Made by a program: the position numbers and the translations under genes. From Epiperipatus broadwayi (lineage: Eukaryota; Onychophora; Udeonychophora; Euonychophora; Peripatidae): a stretch of DNA of 64,000 nucleotides. Numbering within the stretch: position 1 is the stretch's first letter; each line of letters begins with the position of its first letter. This document shows, one piece after another, positions 26,020 to 37,814 of the stretch. Below the pieces are notes generated by a model. The model had not been told where the DNA came from and searched no databases. It saw only the letters and a list, made by a program, of their open reading frames with translations. The DNA is taken from positions 11,942,579 to 12,006,578 of the forward strand of contig JAQFVV010000013.1 in assembly GCA_028023455.1 (NCBI GenBank), read 5' to 3'.

Positions 26020-26400
26020 ATCAATAATTCCAAAGACAAAATCGACCCCTCTCAGACCCCCATGTTGTTTATAGCATCTCATGCCCTCAACCCGAATGCC
26101 GAGCCATTTATTATGGTGATACCAAAGCCGGCATAACCAACAGGACTGCCCAACATAGATACACTTACAATAGAGCAAAGAAAAATAATGACAATTCATC
26201 AACATTTTTGGAACCCTCTAAAAAGACCGGCCATATATTCGAACTCTCTAACCCCAAGATAGTTTGCATTGAGAAAAACAATATCAAACAGAAAATTAGG
26301 GAAGCGTACTTCATTGCTGGTAACAATAACTTTATCAATAGATGCGATGCCTGCTTCAACATCTCCAAATGCTGGGCTATCTAAATAACTTGCATGTATT
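26020..26400 (+). pseudogene. Penelope-like element, GIY-YIG endonuclease part
   Basis: The plus-strand frame reads DPHVVYSISCPQPEC, then RAIYYGDTKAGITNRTAQHR, then KKTGHIFELSNPKIVCIEKN and IKQKIREAYFI. This is the C-terminal GIY-YIG nuclease of Penelope-like retroelements: a Cys-bearing lead-in, the YxG core as YYGDT, a conserved TxR...HR helix, a TGH box and a late Glu (REAYFI). The stretch from about 26085 to 26390 is open in this frame and well preserved. A second copy of the same domain lies at 43957-44169. Its own reverse transcriptase should lie upstream on this strand but is absent, so the copy is 5' truncated. Confidence 0.75.
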
Positions 26401-26499
26401 TTGCATATCGCCATTATTTCCCTGTTCTGCACTTTCAGTATTGCTATGAATATGAGGCAACCCGCCTCGAAAGCACTAAGCATTTAATATTTTTGCACT

Positions 26500-27370
26500 C
26501 TTTATAGCTTCTCTTTCAAGTGCTTCACATGCTTTTAATATTAGATATATTTTTTATCTGCATTATATTTATCATTTTTATGCTTAAAATTATTAATAAT
26601 TGCTATTTTTTTATCCATGCTTGTTGGGAATCTATAGAAATTATTTTTCTTAATTTATCCTCTTTAATGAAATGTTTCAATATAATTTTGTTATTATTAT
26701 TTATACTAGTCTCTACATCTAAATACTTCATTCTAATGTCAAATTCCATTTTTGTAAATTTAATATTATATAAATTATTATTATTAAATTCATTATAAAT
26801 ATTATTCATAGTTTATTTGTTATGAATTAATAAGGTATCATCAACATATCTAGAATAATGTATTATTTCTTGATTTATTCTTCTTTTTTTAATTAAATTA
26901 ATTTCTAATTCATTTATGAATATTGAGAACATTATATTAACTGCACAACCCATTATCCATCCTTTATGTACACTCCAATAATCATTGTTGTATTTAAAAT
27001 ATAAACTATTAGGAATTAATGTTAAATCTTCTATAATATGTATTATATTTATATGAATTATGTATAAAGATAGTTTTTGTATTAATATTTCTATATTTTT
27101 AATTCTTGGAATACTTTGATACATTTTCTTTATATTTATTGTAAACATTTTGATTTCTATTCAGTTTTATATTATTTGATTTACTAATGATAATGTCTGT
27201 ATTTTTATATAAAATTCCCCATAATCAATAATATTTGCTATCCATTTGTTTAAATATTTGCAAAATTTCTGTAGAATAAAATTACTAAAACTGAATATCA
27301 ATCTCAATGAATTATTATCTTATGAATTTTTACCTTAATAAAAATATATGGGCTTTTCATACGAAAACAG
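26500..27370 (-). pseudogene. Penelope-like element, reverse transcriptase part
   Basis: Read on the minus strand from about 27370 downward, RT boxes appear in order: a LRLIFSFSNFILQKFCKYL region (counterpart of RPIVSSxxSxTYNLSKYL), then TINIKKMYQSIP (FDVxxLFTNVP box), KYNNDYWSVHKGWIMGCA (Y-x-Q-x-x-GxPMGS box) and YSRYVDDTLLI, which keeps the catalytic DD. The piece 26813-27148 is open without interruption. The adjoining frame 26603-26809 continues with MKYLDVETSI (the FLDxxI box) after a frameshift. These boxes are characteristic of Penelope-like RTs. The expected downstream GIY-YIG domain on this strand is missing. The sequence stops where the oppositely oriented nuclease fragment ends. Confidence 0.75.
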
Positions 27371-28023
27371 ATACAATAATTTATATTGATTTATATTTAA
27401 TTTTAAACTTTCTGATGCAAATACAAGAACATTTAACTGATTCTTTTTTACTATAATTTTTGTTTTATCATTTAAGAAAGATACTTTGCAAATTTTCTTA
27501 AATTTTTATAAAACTTCTAACTTTATGCTTAGAAAATGGTTTATTACACAAAATATTATACAATTTTCATTTTTGAAAGAAAATAAATACAATATATGTC
27601 AGCATATGACTAAATGGTAACATTTAAAATTTTGAAGCTAGTGAGGGTGGTTCAAGTCAAAAAATTGGCTGCTTAAATTGTTTTAAAAATTACTGTACAT
27701 TTTTTTTAATTTTCTGTATTTTTTTTTTTTGGATAATGTATAATTGAAGTAGTATATATATATCTTGGTTTCACCGTATTAAAATTTTTATTAAACTAAA
27801 GTGTGGTTCTAACTGTTCACAATGGCTTTCATATAACAAAATGAGATTCCCATTAGCCAATTCAAAGCAGTAGTCAATTTGAGTATCTATATATTGCTCA
27901 AAAAAAGAGAATATTGAAAATATAATAACTATTATAAATTGTGAGTTCAAATTTATTAATCAACTAATTCTAAGAATGACTGATCTATTGGTAAAGTTTC
28001 ACTAGAAATATTTTTATACTTCT
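27371..28023. other. AT-rich DNA, nothing recognised
   Basis: Low-complexity sequence with several T- and A-runs. Upstream Penelope-like coding sequence could continue here but is not readable. Confidence 0.45.
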
Positions 28024-28425
28024 TCATGGGCTGTTTCTCTTTATTCAGTACTAATTACTTAGCTGGGCTTGGCTGCTTGATGGTGCAAATGCCATTTATA
28101 CGGCCTACACTTGCAGCTAAAAAAATAATTCTGTGTATCTTAGCCATTGCAGGCCGCTTGATGGCATTGTACAGAAATATTATGGCCTGTTTTGTGCTTT
28201 GTGACACTTTATGCGAATTCGCAGAATTCACAGTTGGCTACTGTATCGTCTGACAGTGTCTGGATTTCAAGTGGTACAACTTTTGAAATCTCCATAGCAG
28301 AGTAATTTCATTTCTACTTAAATCATGAGTCTGACTGACTAAGAATTGTCACACCGTCCCCACCCTTCCTATACAAGTTGGAATGTACAAAGTTGGAATG
28401 TGCAAGTTGGAATGTGTAACTAATC
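28024..28425. repeat. GC-richer unclassified patch with internal repeats
   Basis: Base composition rises to roughly 40% G+C. Two related blocks, GGCTGCTTGATGG (about 28068) and GGCCGCTTGATGG (about 28150), each run on to a GGCCT, suggesting an imperfect tandem duplication of about 80 bp. A short tandem of AAGTTGGAATGT(A/G) units (three copies) lies at about 28375-28420. The plus strand has an open frame from an ATG near 28026 (75 codons), but its composition and lack of homology give no support for a gene. Confidence 0.4.
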
Positions 28426-31400
28426 TACTAACAAAAATATAATTTTAAGCTGTATGCATGATAATTTTGAATTTATGAAATAATATGAAAATAATTATTA
28501 GAAATATTAACTTTTATTCTTTTTTTTATTACTTTGAATATCAATGACTATATTTTTTTCAGCTTAATGATATTCTTTGGTGTTATAAAACAATATATTA
28601 TATCATTTTTGAATAATACAATCTTAAGTTATGATAAAATTTGTGACTTAACATAATTTTTTAAATATTCAATATGGCCGCTTCGCCAAGCAAAAAGTTA
28701 AATGTTTAAGCTTTAGCACAAATTAAAGCAGTATAAATATTAAAATAAAAATAACACTTATGTTGATGGAGCACTGGCCATTTCTAAGATGAATAATGAG
28801 AGTAAATCCCAAAACACATGACATGCTTAAATTGTTCAATTTTAAATCAAAAGAGTGAGGAATAGAAGTTTAGAAAATCTTTTTGATAATGCAATGATGA
28901 TTTAATATTGCTTCAAATAATTACAAATAGATATATAACACGTTGCAGAAAAATTCTTAAAACAACTGCTCAAAAAATAAAGCTAAAAAATTTAAATATG
29001 ATTTAAAAAATATATTATAATGCATTTATTTAAATTGCATGTTTTAAGTTACTATATGATATGATTAAACCATATCTTATGCAGTTTTATAATATCTCAT
29101 GCAGTTTTATAATATAGCTGTCAAACATTGGGAGGCATGTGTTAAAATAAATTATGTTTAATGATCAATAGATAATAAAGATAAAATTTAAATTAATGTT
29201 ACACTTTGACAACTCAAAAAAAAAAAAGCAACAACTGATCAGGCATTCATTATGATCAAATTTTATATGCAGAATTTTAGTTATAATTTTTTTTTTTATT
29301 CCCACATTTTATTATTTTTCTACATATGATTAAATACAAATTTTAAAAATTTTGTTAAAAAAAATATATAAATTTTTGGTAATACATCTTTCTATAAATA
29401 GTTATTCTAAAATGAAACATATCAAATCAAAAAGTTAATCATGCAATGAGAGACCAGAATTTATATGATTTTAATTAAATAGGAAAGCTGAACATTAAAA
29501 ATACATTTGCTATTTGCTGTTGATTTGTTTTTAAATGATCTTATTTAAAAAAAACTCTCTAATAAAAAAAGTATAATATTAATTATTAATAATAAATATC
29601 TAATATAAGGAATTATGTATTTGCCCTTTAGGTTTTCACTACCATATATAGTATACTCATCAAAGGTAAAATTATAACCAATACATAATTTTATTTTATT
29701 TTCAATCCATGTTTTCAGGTCCCTCTCCTAAGGAAACTGGAGACTTCTGCTCACGAATCAAAGAAAATATTATTTAATAGATAGAACCTAATATTTTTTT
29801 CCATGTTACGATTTGTTCATGAACATATCTAGCCATTTAGAATATTCATACTTTTAAGTATAAAAATAATATTGACAAAATGAGTATAATTATATCATTT
29901 TTATATCCTTACTTTATAATAAAACATACGCTTCATTATTTGAGTATTCTATTTTTCTTTGATATATATTAAATTTGAAATAAAAACATTTTACTAGAAA
30001 GAAAAAAAAATATTAAAATTTTATTGATTCCCTCAATTTTTTTTTCATTAAATATTAAATAAAAGCAGCAAACTATTAACAGTAGTTGAAATAATAGAAA
30101 AACATTGGAATCTTCAATTATGATTTTATGAGATAGAAATCAATAGTCTGCAAAAGAGATGGCACAAAGTTTTACTAAAAGTTTTTTTAATTAATTTTGA
30201 TATTATATATATATCATAAATTATTCTTACCAAGCTTCAATTTTAGTTAATAGTGCAATGTTAAAATGAAACACAGGCACTCGGGAGTAAGATTTCTGAA
30301 ATACACATCCTCTTTTGTGTTGGGCCTAAAAGCTTATCTTTATTTAACAATTCATGGTTCTTTAATCCATAGTGATTTTTAAATGAGTAACACAAGGAGG
30401 AGATTGGAAAATATAATTTATAATATTATTACAACATTACATATGTATCTTTAAGCTATCAAGCTTCTATTATAATAAACCAGAAAAAATTTAAAATAAA
30501 AACATTAAAATAAAACAAACTTAAATAATCAAATTCTATCTTTCTAATTAGCTGTATTAAAGATTTGAACTAACTCTACAACTTAATAACAAATATGCAC
30601 ATATATACACACACACATATGCCTATTCCATTACACATTCTTGAAACATAGGAATAAAGACACCTGAAAAAGTCTAATTCCATGTGTTTGTTTTTAAATA
30701 AAAAATAGATATATTAATCCTTAATTGAGGTTTAAAGTTTAATCTGGGTTAGGAATATTCTCCGGTTTTAACAAATGATTATTAATAAACATTAATATAT
30801 TTATCTAAAGTAGGTGGTGTCAAAGTTGTTAGTGCAGAATGTTTGACATTTGTAAATCAAAATGTAATATATAAAAATGATTAACATATGTAATAGAAAA
30901 AACAATGATCATGAATTAAGATAAAACAAATATTTCATATTATCAGCTTATTCTAACTATTCTTTCACTTACAGCAAGTCAATACTTTCAATATCTTGAA
31001 GATGGCATAAACATATTGAAAGCCTGGACTTGTATGTGAACAGGCCATTTAGGATAAATTGATAATATTAAATTATTTGTTATGCTTTAATTAACTTTTA
31101 CTGCTATTTATTATATATCTCATTTTATTTTTAGGTAGAAAAAAATACTATTAGCATATAACTATTTAAATCAATTCTTGTTCAACATACTAACTCTGCA
31201 ATGATTTTAGCTCTGGGTAGATGACAACTAACAATTCATTTCTAATAGTCTGAATAATTTAATATTCAATATAATAATCTACCTATGACTGTGTGGTTTT
31301 AACTTTTCATACCCATGCCTAAAATCATGGAAAATATACTTTATAAAATATACATTTGTAACATATTTATGATATGATTTAATTTAGAAATTAATTTTAA

Positions 31401-32900
31401 AGTAAATTTATTGCTCATACAAAATACAATTTACTTTTATACGAATTCAAAAATAAGATTTCATATATATATAAGATAAAGATGATTTAATTTTAATAGT
31501 ATACCCATTAAGATAACAACAAAAATAATTAAAAAAAATAGAATAATACAATTATGAAAAGAAAAGAACGGCAATAAATTGATAGGGGAAATATTTACAA
31601 TTTTTGAAGTAATTTGTCTTTTGTTGTTGTTTTGCTTTGTTTTCTATTTTTCACAGTTGACAAAACTTTTAAAATGTCATAATCTTTATTTCTTAGAGCC
31701 TGAATAGCAAGACAAAGTGATTTTAACAACAAAGGTAGAAATGATTTCTAAAAAAAATCAATTATTTCATTTTATTTAATAAAAAAAGCACTTCATGACT
31801 TTGGGTTCTGATAACAGTTCAAACAAAACTTTTGTTTAATAATTTATAATAGCAGTACTTCAAATATAAAATAATGTTAATGACGTTCTGTAATAAAAAC
31901 AATATAAATGACTGCATATCTGTGATAAGAAAATAGATGGCAGAGACAACAAACACATAAGTAGTTACATGAAAAATTTATGGATTTGTTTTTTGGGGTT
32001 TTTATATTTAAAATCTTTATCAAATATTGAATTACTGAATTTGCAAATGACAACTTTAAAGATAAAAGAAATTGATTAATGATTATATTAAATACTTAGA
32101 ATGTAATAGTCATCACTAATTTATATCTAACAAATAATGTCTTCAATAATTACATCATAATAAAGAGAAGAAGAAAAAACACAATATTCTCTTTCAGCAA
32201 TAACACAACATAATAATGTTAAAGATATTGTGTGTTTATACTTATTCTAAGTTTTCAATGGTTAATTACAACGAGCGTCATAGATAGTTGAAATCATAAA
32301 ACAAATTTATAATATTGATATTAGTTAATATTTCTCTAATATTTGGTATCTACTGAAATATACTCATCACTCTCTGTGAGCTAATTTTAAAGTTCAATAT
32401 ATTTTGAAAGTAATAAACTATTACTTTAATATAAAATAAACAATTTAAAATCTCTTAATGGGTTTTAACTATGCTAGAAATAAAAGCAACTGTTCAATTA
32501 TAAAAAGAATTCCTTCAGTTGTAACTAACATGATATGATTTGTTTGAATCTCAAAATAAAACATCCTATCAAATTAGTTATAAACAAATCAACTACCATT
32601 ATGTTAAAGCATTGGGCAGCTGTTTTGATCTCTAGATTATCTGAAAAAGCTAGTTTAGTTGTAGTTCATGAAGTAAAAAAGCTCAGACTGTTTTTATTTT
32701 ATATTATGATAATTAATTGTGATTAAAATTTCTAAATTATTATGGCAGATAATAGTGATGACTTCAGAAAAAAAATTATTACTAATGGGGAATATTTACA
32801 ATTAAGTTCCAGGTATATGAAGAATGCATGAATTTCAAATCTTACACATTAAGCCTGCATAAGGTTCTATACTTGGGGGAAGAGGGTCAGAGTGACTTGT
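28426..32900. other. AT-rich DNA, no gene recognised
   Basis: Low-complexity throughout. A 20-bp tandem duplication (TCTTATGCAGTTTTATAATA followed by a near-copy) lies at about 29075-29115. An acceptor-like site near 29722 leads into frames that stop quickly. The plus-strand frame at 32535-32726 has no recognised motif. Confidence 0.5.
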
Positions 32901-33648
32901 GGTCAACATGGGCATGGTGATAATATTGGCATCACCATGGGATTTGGACTTTTCATCATCAGATTTTCAATAGAATGGATGGCTGAAGAGTTGGAGGTTG
33001 GAATAGATTGAAGCCTTTCTGTTAAAGTATGTAATATATAGGGTATATGAGCACAGACTTTCACATGACCCATCACTCTCCACACTATCTCATAACACTG
33101 ATACACTTGAACACATATATGTTGAAAAGATAAATCATCACCAATATACGTATTTCATGTTAAACCAGCAATCATCACCAATATACGTATTTCATGTTAA
33201 ACCAGCAATCATCAGTTGGTCCAGATTACCATCTCTACACACATATGCCATAAGTGCTCAGATATATATATTAAGATAGCCAAATCTCATACTTTAATGA
33301 ACAGGCTTCAATCTACTCCACACTCCAACTCTTCAATCATCCATCCAATTGAAAATCTGATGATGGAATGCTCAAAGGCCACCCTGAGACCGAGATTCTT
33401 GTCACACCCATGTTGACCTAAAGTATGAAGATTTGCTATCTTAATATAAACTGAGTACTGATTATATGCATGTGTGAGAAATGATAATCTAGATTAAATG
33501 ATGAGGGCTGGTTTAGCACGAAATATGTATATTGGTGATTATTTATCTTTTCTACATGTGTGTGGTCATGTGTATTAGTAATATGAGATAGTGTTGATAG
33601 TTGAAAGGTGCTTGAAAGTCTGTGCTCAAATCCCTATATTTACTAACA
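32901..33648. mobile_element. Dispersed repeat with a second copy inserted in it
   Basis: The outer copy lies on the minus strand in two parts, 32901-33031 and 33419-33648. The inner copy lies on the plus strand at 33032-33418 (387 bp). Both begin with TA(A)TATAGGG...GAGCACAGACTTTCA and end in CCCATGTTGACC (in their own orientation). The nine bases TAAAGTATG occur on both sides of the inner copy (33023-33031 and 33419-33427). They sit where the outer copy would be continuous, so they are a target-site duplication. The inner copy also has a 37-bp tandem duplication (33132-33168 and 33169-33205). No coding capacity or inverted termini were found. Confidence 0.75.
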
Positions 33649-34229
33649 AGATAAAAAAATTATTTTCTCTCTAAAAGCATAAAAGGAGTTAGTGGAGGAA
33701 ACTTCTAATATCCATTCAATATATCATTCTGTGAAGCAGTTACTTACTGTTGTGAATAGATTATCAACTTACATCAACCAGCATAACAGATTTATTGGAC
33801 TTTATACTGAATTTAACTCCAAGAAAACATTGTGATCTTCATTCACAAATACCGGATAGTGCTTAAACAACATTTGAATTTCCTTGAGGGCAAATTGATA
33901 TGCATGTAATTGCCCATTTTATTTCTTTAAATATATTAACACTGTTCATAATAAAAAATTATGGTACTTTAATTCCAGAATCTGTAACGCCATTAACTAA
34001 GAAAGATTGGTGATAGAAGTGAGAGTATATTAAAATTTCAAAGTGTTATTCAATAATGCTTTTTTTTATTTGGCTATCTAAAAGTGCATACTGCTTTGAA
34101 GTAAAGGAAGTTCACACAAAATGGATTTAAAAAACTATTCATTTTAATAAGACATATCAGAAATTGTGAAGTTAAAAGAAAATATGAACTGATAAATGAT
34201 TTAAAAAGAGTACATATATTTTATTATAA
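33649..34229. other. AT-rich DNA, nothing recognised
   Basis: No clear motif. The 5' part of the adjoining RTE-family element may extend into this stretch in decayed form. Confidence 0.4.
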
Positions 34230-34239
34230 AACTCAAATA

Positions 34240-36490
34240 TTGGAAGTAGAAGCAGAATAGAATTCAATAAAAAATTAATATGAAAGAACAACGTTGGGTT
34301 TGCAAAAGACATATCAATAAAAATATTAAGAGTAGTTAAATTACTTAAGTTAATGAAAGATATTAAATGCAGATAATTCAGATTTATGTCTCAACAAGTT
34401 CTCATTCTAATACATAAATAAATATTTTTTATATATAAAACTAAATAATGACTTTTATAAAACCAAACATTTTTAAAATTACCATGGAAAATGTTAATAT
34501 TAGAATTAAAAAATTAATATAAGTGAATTAAATGAAAGAGCAATACAAATGTAAAAAACAAAGATATGGACAGGGACACATCCAAATGAATGCACAGTAT
34601 AGCTAGATATTATATTTTGACTAATAAAAAAAACATGATATTTTAAAATTTATATGATTTTAATTGGTTTGACACAAGGTGTAATAATTAATTAGTAAGA
34701 TAGATAAGAGCACAGCTAAAAGTACAAAAGCCAACATCAACAGTTGATATCCATAACTATATGAAATACTCTGGTAACATTTATAAATATTTAAAAATAT
34801 TAACAGATATTTTAAGATAGCACAGATTTGAATAAGATTAATAAAAAGATAGCGGAGGTTGTACTAGAAACAAATACATACTGCAACCAAACACAAACAA
34901 TTCTCTGATATGAGAAAAAATGTAATCAATTTAAAATTATTCATATCAAAGAAATGAATATATAGAATTCTGTAAAATGAAAATGTTAAATGATGATAAA
35001 AATATATATATATTGAAAAATAGTAAGGAAAGCTATATAAGAGAGTAAAAGTCTCAAAAACATAAAATGACATCTTGATATTAAAAATAAAGTTATTTCA
35101 GCAATAAGATGGCATTATTATTAAAAATAAAATGTCATGAAATATATAATATTTAAATATACAATAATTATCAAAAAAAAAACTCATATAATTTTGATTA
35201 GCTTGCATGCAAGTAATCTATAGATAATAATAATAAAACTTCAGTAAGTAATAACGTCAGTCACTGTAAATATTTAAAAAGAAACAAGGAAAAAAAAATT
35301 GGGAAAATTATTGTCAAAGCTTTTCATTAAATGTTTAAATAATAAAAACAAGTCAAGCATTGATGGTCGAGAGATCAGCGACAGCGGGTTAGCAGGTTCG
35401 TTTCCTGGCTGATGCTATGACACATGAGAAGAAGAAGAAATAATAATAATAATAATAACAACAACAACAACAAACAACAGTGATATTGATTTTTTTTTAA
35501 AAAAAAAAAAAAAAGAAAGATATTAGAAATTACAAATACATCTTTCTTCTATTAGTTCTACTATATGAGAAATTTATTAAGATCATTGCATACTATTTCC
35601 TAAGCTTCAGATTCAAACAAAGCAACACGAGCTAATTATATGATAGATGTCCATTTACTTGTTAAGAAAACTAGAAATAACAAATAAATATACTTTTCAT
35701 GAGAACATCACAATATAGATTGATATTACATCAAATTTTAAAAAATGTTTATCAAAATACAAGATAAGTAATTAAACTACAAAAGGAGATGTTGCAAGAT
35801 TTATCAGATGAAAGTAAGAAAGTAGGGCTAAAGGTAAACATTAAAAAGAATAAAATATTGTTCAATGGATTTTAACAAAAGATGAAAATAAAGCTTGATA
35901 ATGATGAATTATAAGAAGTTAACAATTACAAATACTTTGGTCAGATTATTACTACTGATGGAGACATAATGGACGAAATTAATTATAGAATTAAACTTCG
36001 TTGAAGTCCTATTGGTAGAAATAATTTAATATTATAAGGAAATATGCCTATCTGTTTGAAAAAAAAGGTTTTTAATAAATCTGTTTTACCAGTTCTTACT
36101 CATGAATCTGAGACTTGGATACTTAATAGAAGAGCAATACAAAGACTTCAAATCATTTAAAGAAGTATGAAAAGATGCATATTAGGAGTAACTAGAAGAG
36201 ATCAAAAATGCAATACATGGGTAAGAGAATAAACAGGTGTTACTGACATCACTGAAAGAATTAAAAGACTGTAGTGGAGTTGAGCTGGACATATTGCTAA
36301 AAGAGATGATAATAGGTGGCCAATTGAAATATTAAATTGGATTCCAAGAGAATGTAAAAGACCCAGAAAGAGACCACATGTGAGATGGATGGATAAAATA
36401 AAAAAGTGTGTAGGGGTGATGTAGAGAAGAAAGGCTAGAGATCAGAGAAGATGCTCTGAACTTAGAGAGACCTTCATCCTGCAATAGATT
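34240..36490 (+). pseudogene. Endonuclease-RT of RTE copy A, broken
   Basis: Near 34555-34610 the frame reads KIWTGTHPNECTV, matching the R-x-WTWxSPNGxxxNEID endonuclease box. At 34825-34870 LIKR and IAEVVLETNTY match the linker between endonuclease and RT, and near 35020-35090 KAI-ESKSLKNIK continues it. At 35305-35350 LGKLLSKLFIKCLNNKNK matches the LEKLLAKLFTKCLxxK helix, immediately before the SINE. From 35790 to 36250 the frame is nearly clean: EMLQDLSDESKKVGLKVNIK, VNNYKYFGQIITTDGDIMDE, CILGVTRRDQK. It then ends with AGHIAKRDDNRWPIEILNW and RWMDKIKKCVGV. The YADD/FADD active-site region is deleted and stops are present, so the protein is dead. Confidence 0.75.
35352..35478 (+). repeat. 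tRNA-derived SINE inserted in RTE copy A
   Basis: It has an A-box-like TGGTCGAGAGATC at 35363-35375 and a B-box GGTTCGTTTCC at 35395-35405. These are followed by GATGCTATGACACATGAG, the 3' block shared with the SINE at 235-337, and a microsatellite tail of GAA, AAT and AAC triplets. It lies between adjoining RT motifs of copy A, so it inserted after that element. Confidence 0.65.
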
Positions 36491-36526
36491 GATTAATGGT
36501 TGACGACAATGATGATGAGATAGATG

Positions 36527-37230
36527 ATCCCATCTCACAAAACCTTTTACAACAATTTTGCAAAAAACATTTTGTAAATTAATATGAAAAGTAAAGAAAA
36601 TAAAAATAAATGGATATAACTTATCTAGAGTTTGCAGATGATGTAGGAGATTTTGTAAATAATGCTTCAGAGTTGCAGGACATTTTACAAGAACTATTAG
36701 ATGAAAGCAAAAGAGTAGACTAAAAATAAATGCTAAAAGAGATGCAAGAGATTGATAATAAAAAACTAGAAATGGTTAACAATCTTAAATTTTAGACAAA
36801 TTAGTATTAAAAATTAAAACAAAATAAGATTAATTAATTATAGAAATGTAATTAAATAAATGGCTTACGCTAGAAATAATTTGATATTAAAAGAAAATAT
36901 GTACATGAGCTTTAAAAAAAATGTAATAAATGTGTCCTACTTGCACTTATTGTTTTGAGTTGTCATATAACAAAAATACAAAGAATGCATACCACACAAC
37001 TAAATATGGAGAAGATATATATTATGATTAATAAGATAAATTGAAAGTAAAATATATAGGTGAAAGAAAAAAAAAGAAATCAAAGGAAATCACCACAAAA
37101 GAAAGAATTACAAGGCTTAAATGAAGCTTGACTGAATAAACTGTGAATAAGATTAAATGATAAAAAATTTTAACAGGATGCTAAAAAATGATGAGAGTTA
37201 ATATAAAAAAAAATGGTGAAATAAAAAACT
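36527..37230 (+). pseudogene. RTE-family copy B, 5'-truncated
   Basis: Within about 40 bp of the end of copy A, the plus strand enters the RT in mid-palm: the ISPKLFTAILQE box is still visible as the frameshifted start at 36527-36570. Next come LEFADDVGDFVNNASELQ (36625-36680), which keeps the catalytic ADD, and ELLDESKR. Later parts (NKCVLLALIVL near 36930, matching the NKCVLPVLTYGSETW box) are badly decayed. Like copy A it is on the plus strand, so the two lie head to tail. The 3' end is blurred. Confidence 0.6.
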
Positions 37231-37814
37231 TTTCTGAAGTAATATGAGATGAAGATTATAGAAACTGAACTAAACATGACTGATAATTGTGAAAATTGAC
37301 TGGTGTGTGTGTGATCAATTGCATAGAAAATCTCAATATTCTCTGGCAGATATGATTTGAAGTGATAAATGTTGTTCCATGTAAAAAAAAAAACCTATAC
37401 ACACTATAAAGTTGTTTTTCAAATAATATGTATTGAGAAGCTGTGCATATATAAATATACAATTATATATATATGCTGGCTTCACCATTCGCTGCAGATT
37501 AGCTAAGATCCTAAGTCCAACAACAGTGAATGTATGTTTTTCTCAAACTTAAAGAATGACCTGCATCAACAGTTATATTCTTTTAAAAAAGGGAAAAGTT
37601 AATGCAATAAAATGTAAAAAAATAAGAAAAATTTTTTTGTAATTTTTTTTTAAAAAAAAATATGGCAGAAAGAGATAAGATAAATCTTCATAATTAAACA
37701 GAATCCATTAAGATAGCAATTAATTAATGAAACATTTTAATTAAAAGAAAATTAGATAACAGGGAAAATTTTGAAACAATAAGCTAAGTAGTTTAAATAA
37801 AAATATAATTGGGG

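Larger units (their letters stand above)
34230..36512 (+). mobile_element. RTE-family non-LTR retrotransposon, copy A
   Basis: Frames on the plus strand give, in order, late endonuclease motifs, a linker, interrupted reverse transcriptase, and a well-preserved C-terminal region ending in the family's FILQ stop at about 36487. A short GATGAT-rich run after the stop is in keeping with RTE 3' tails. A SINE (35352-35478) interrupts it, and the central part of the RT palm is deleted. Four other stretches in the window (36527, 41000, 44490 and 47310) belong to the same family. Confidence 0.75.

Noticed and set aside
29722-29780. Good-looking splice acceptor TTTTCAG followed by a less AT-rich stretch
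   Set aside because: All frames stop within about 20 codons and none resembles a known protein.
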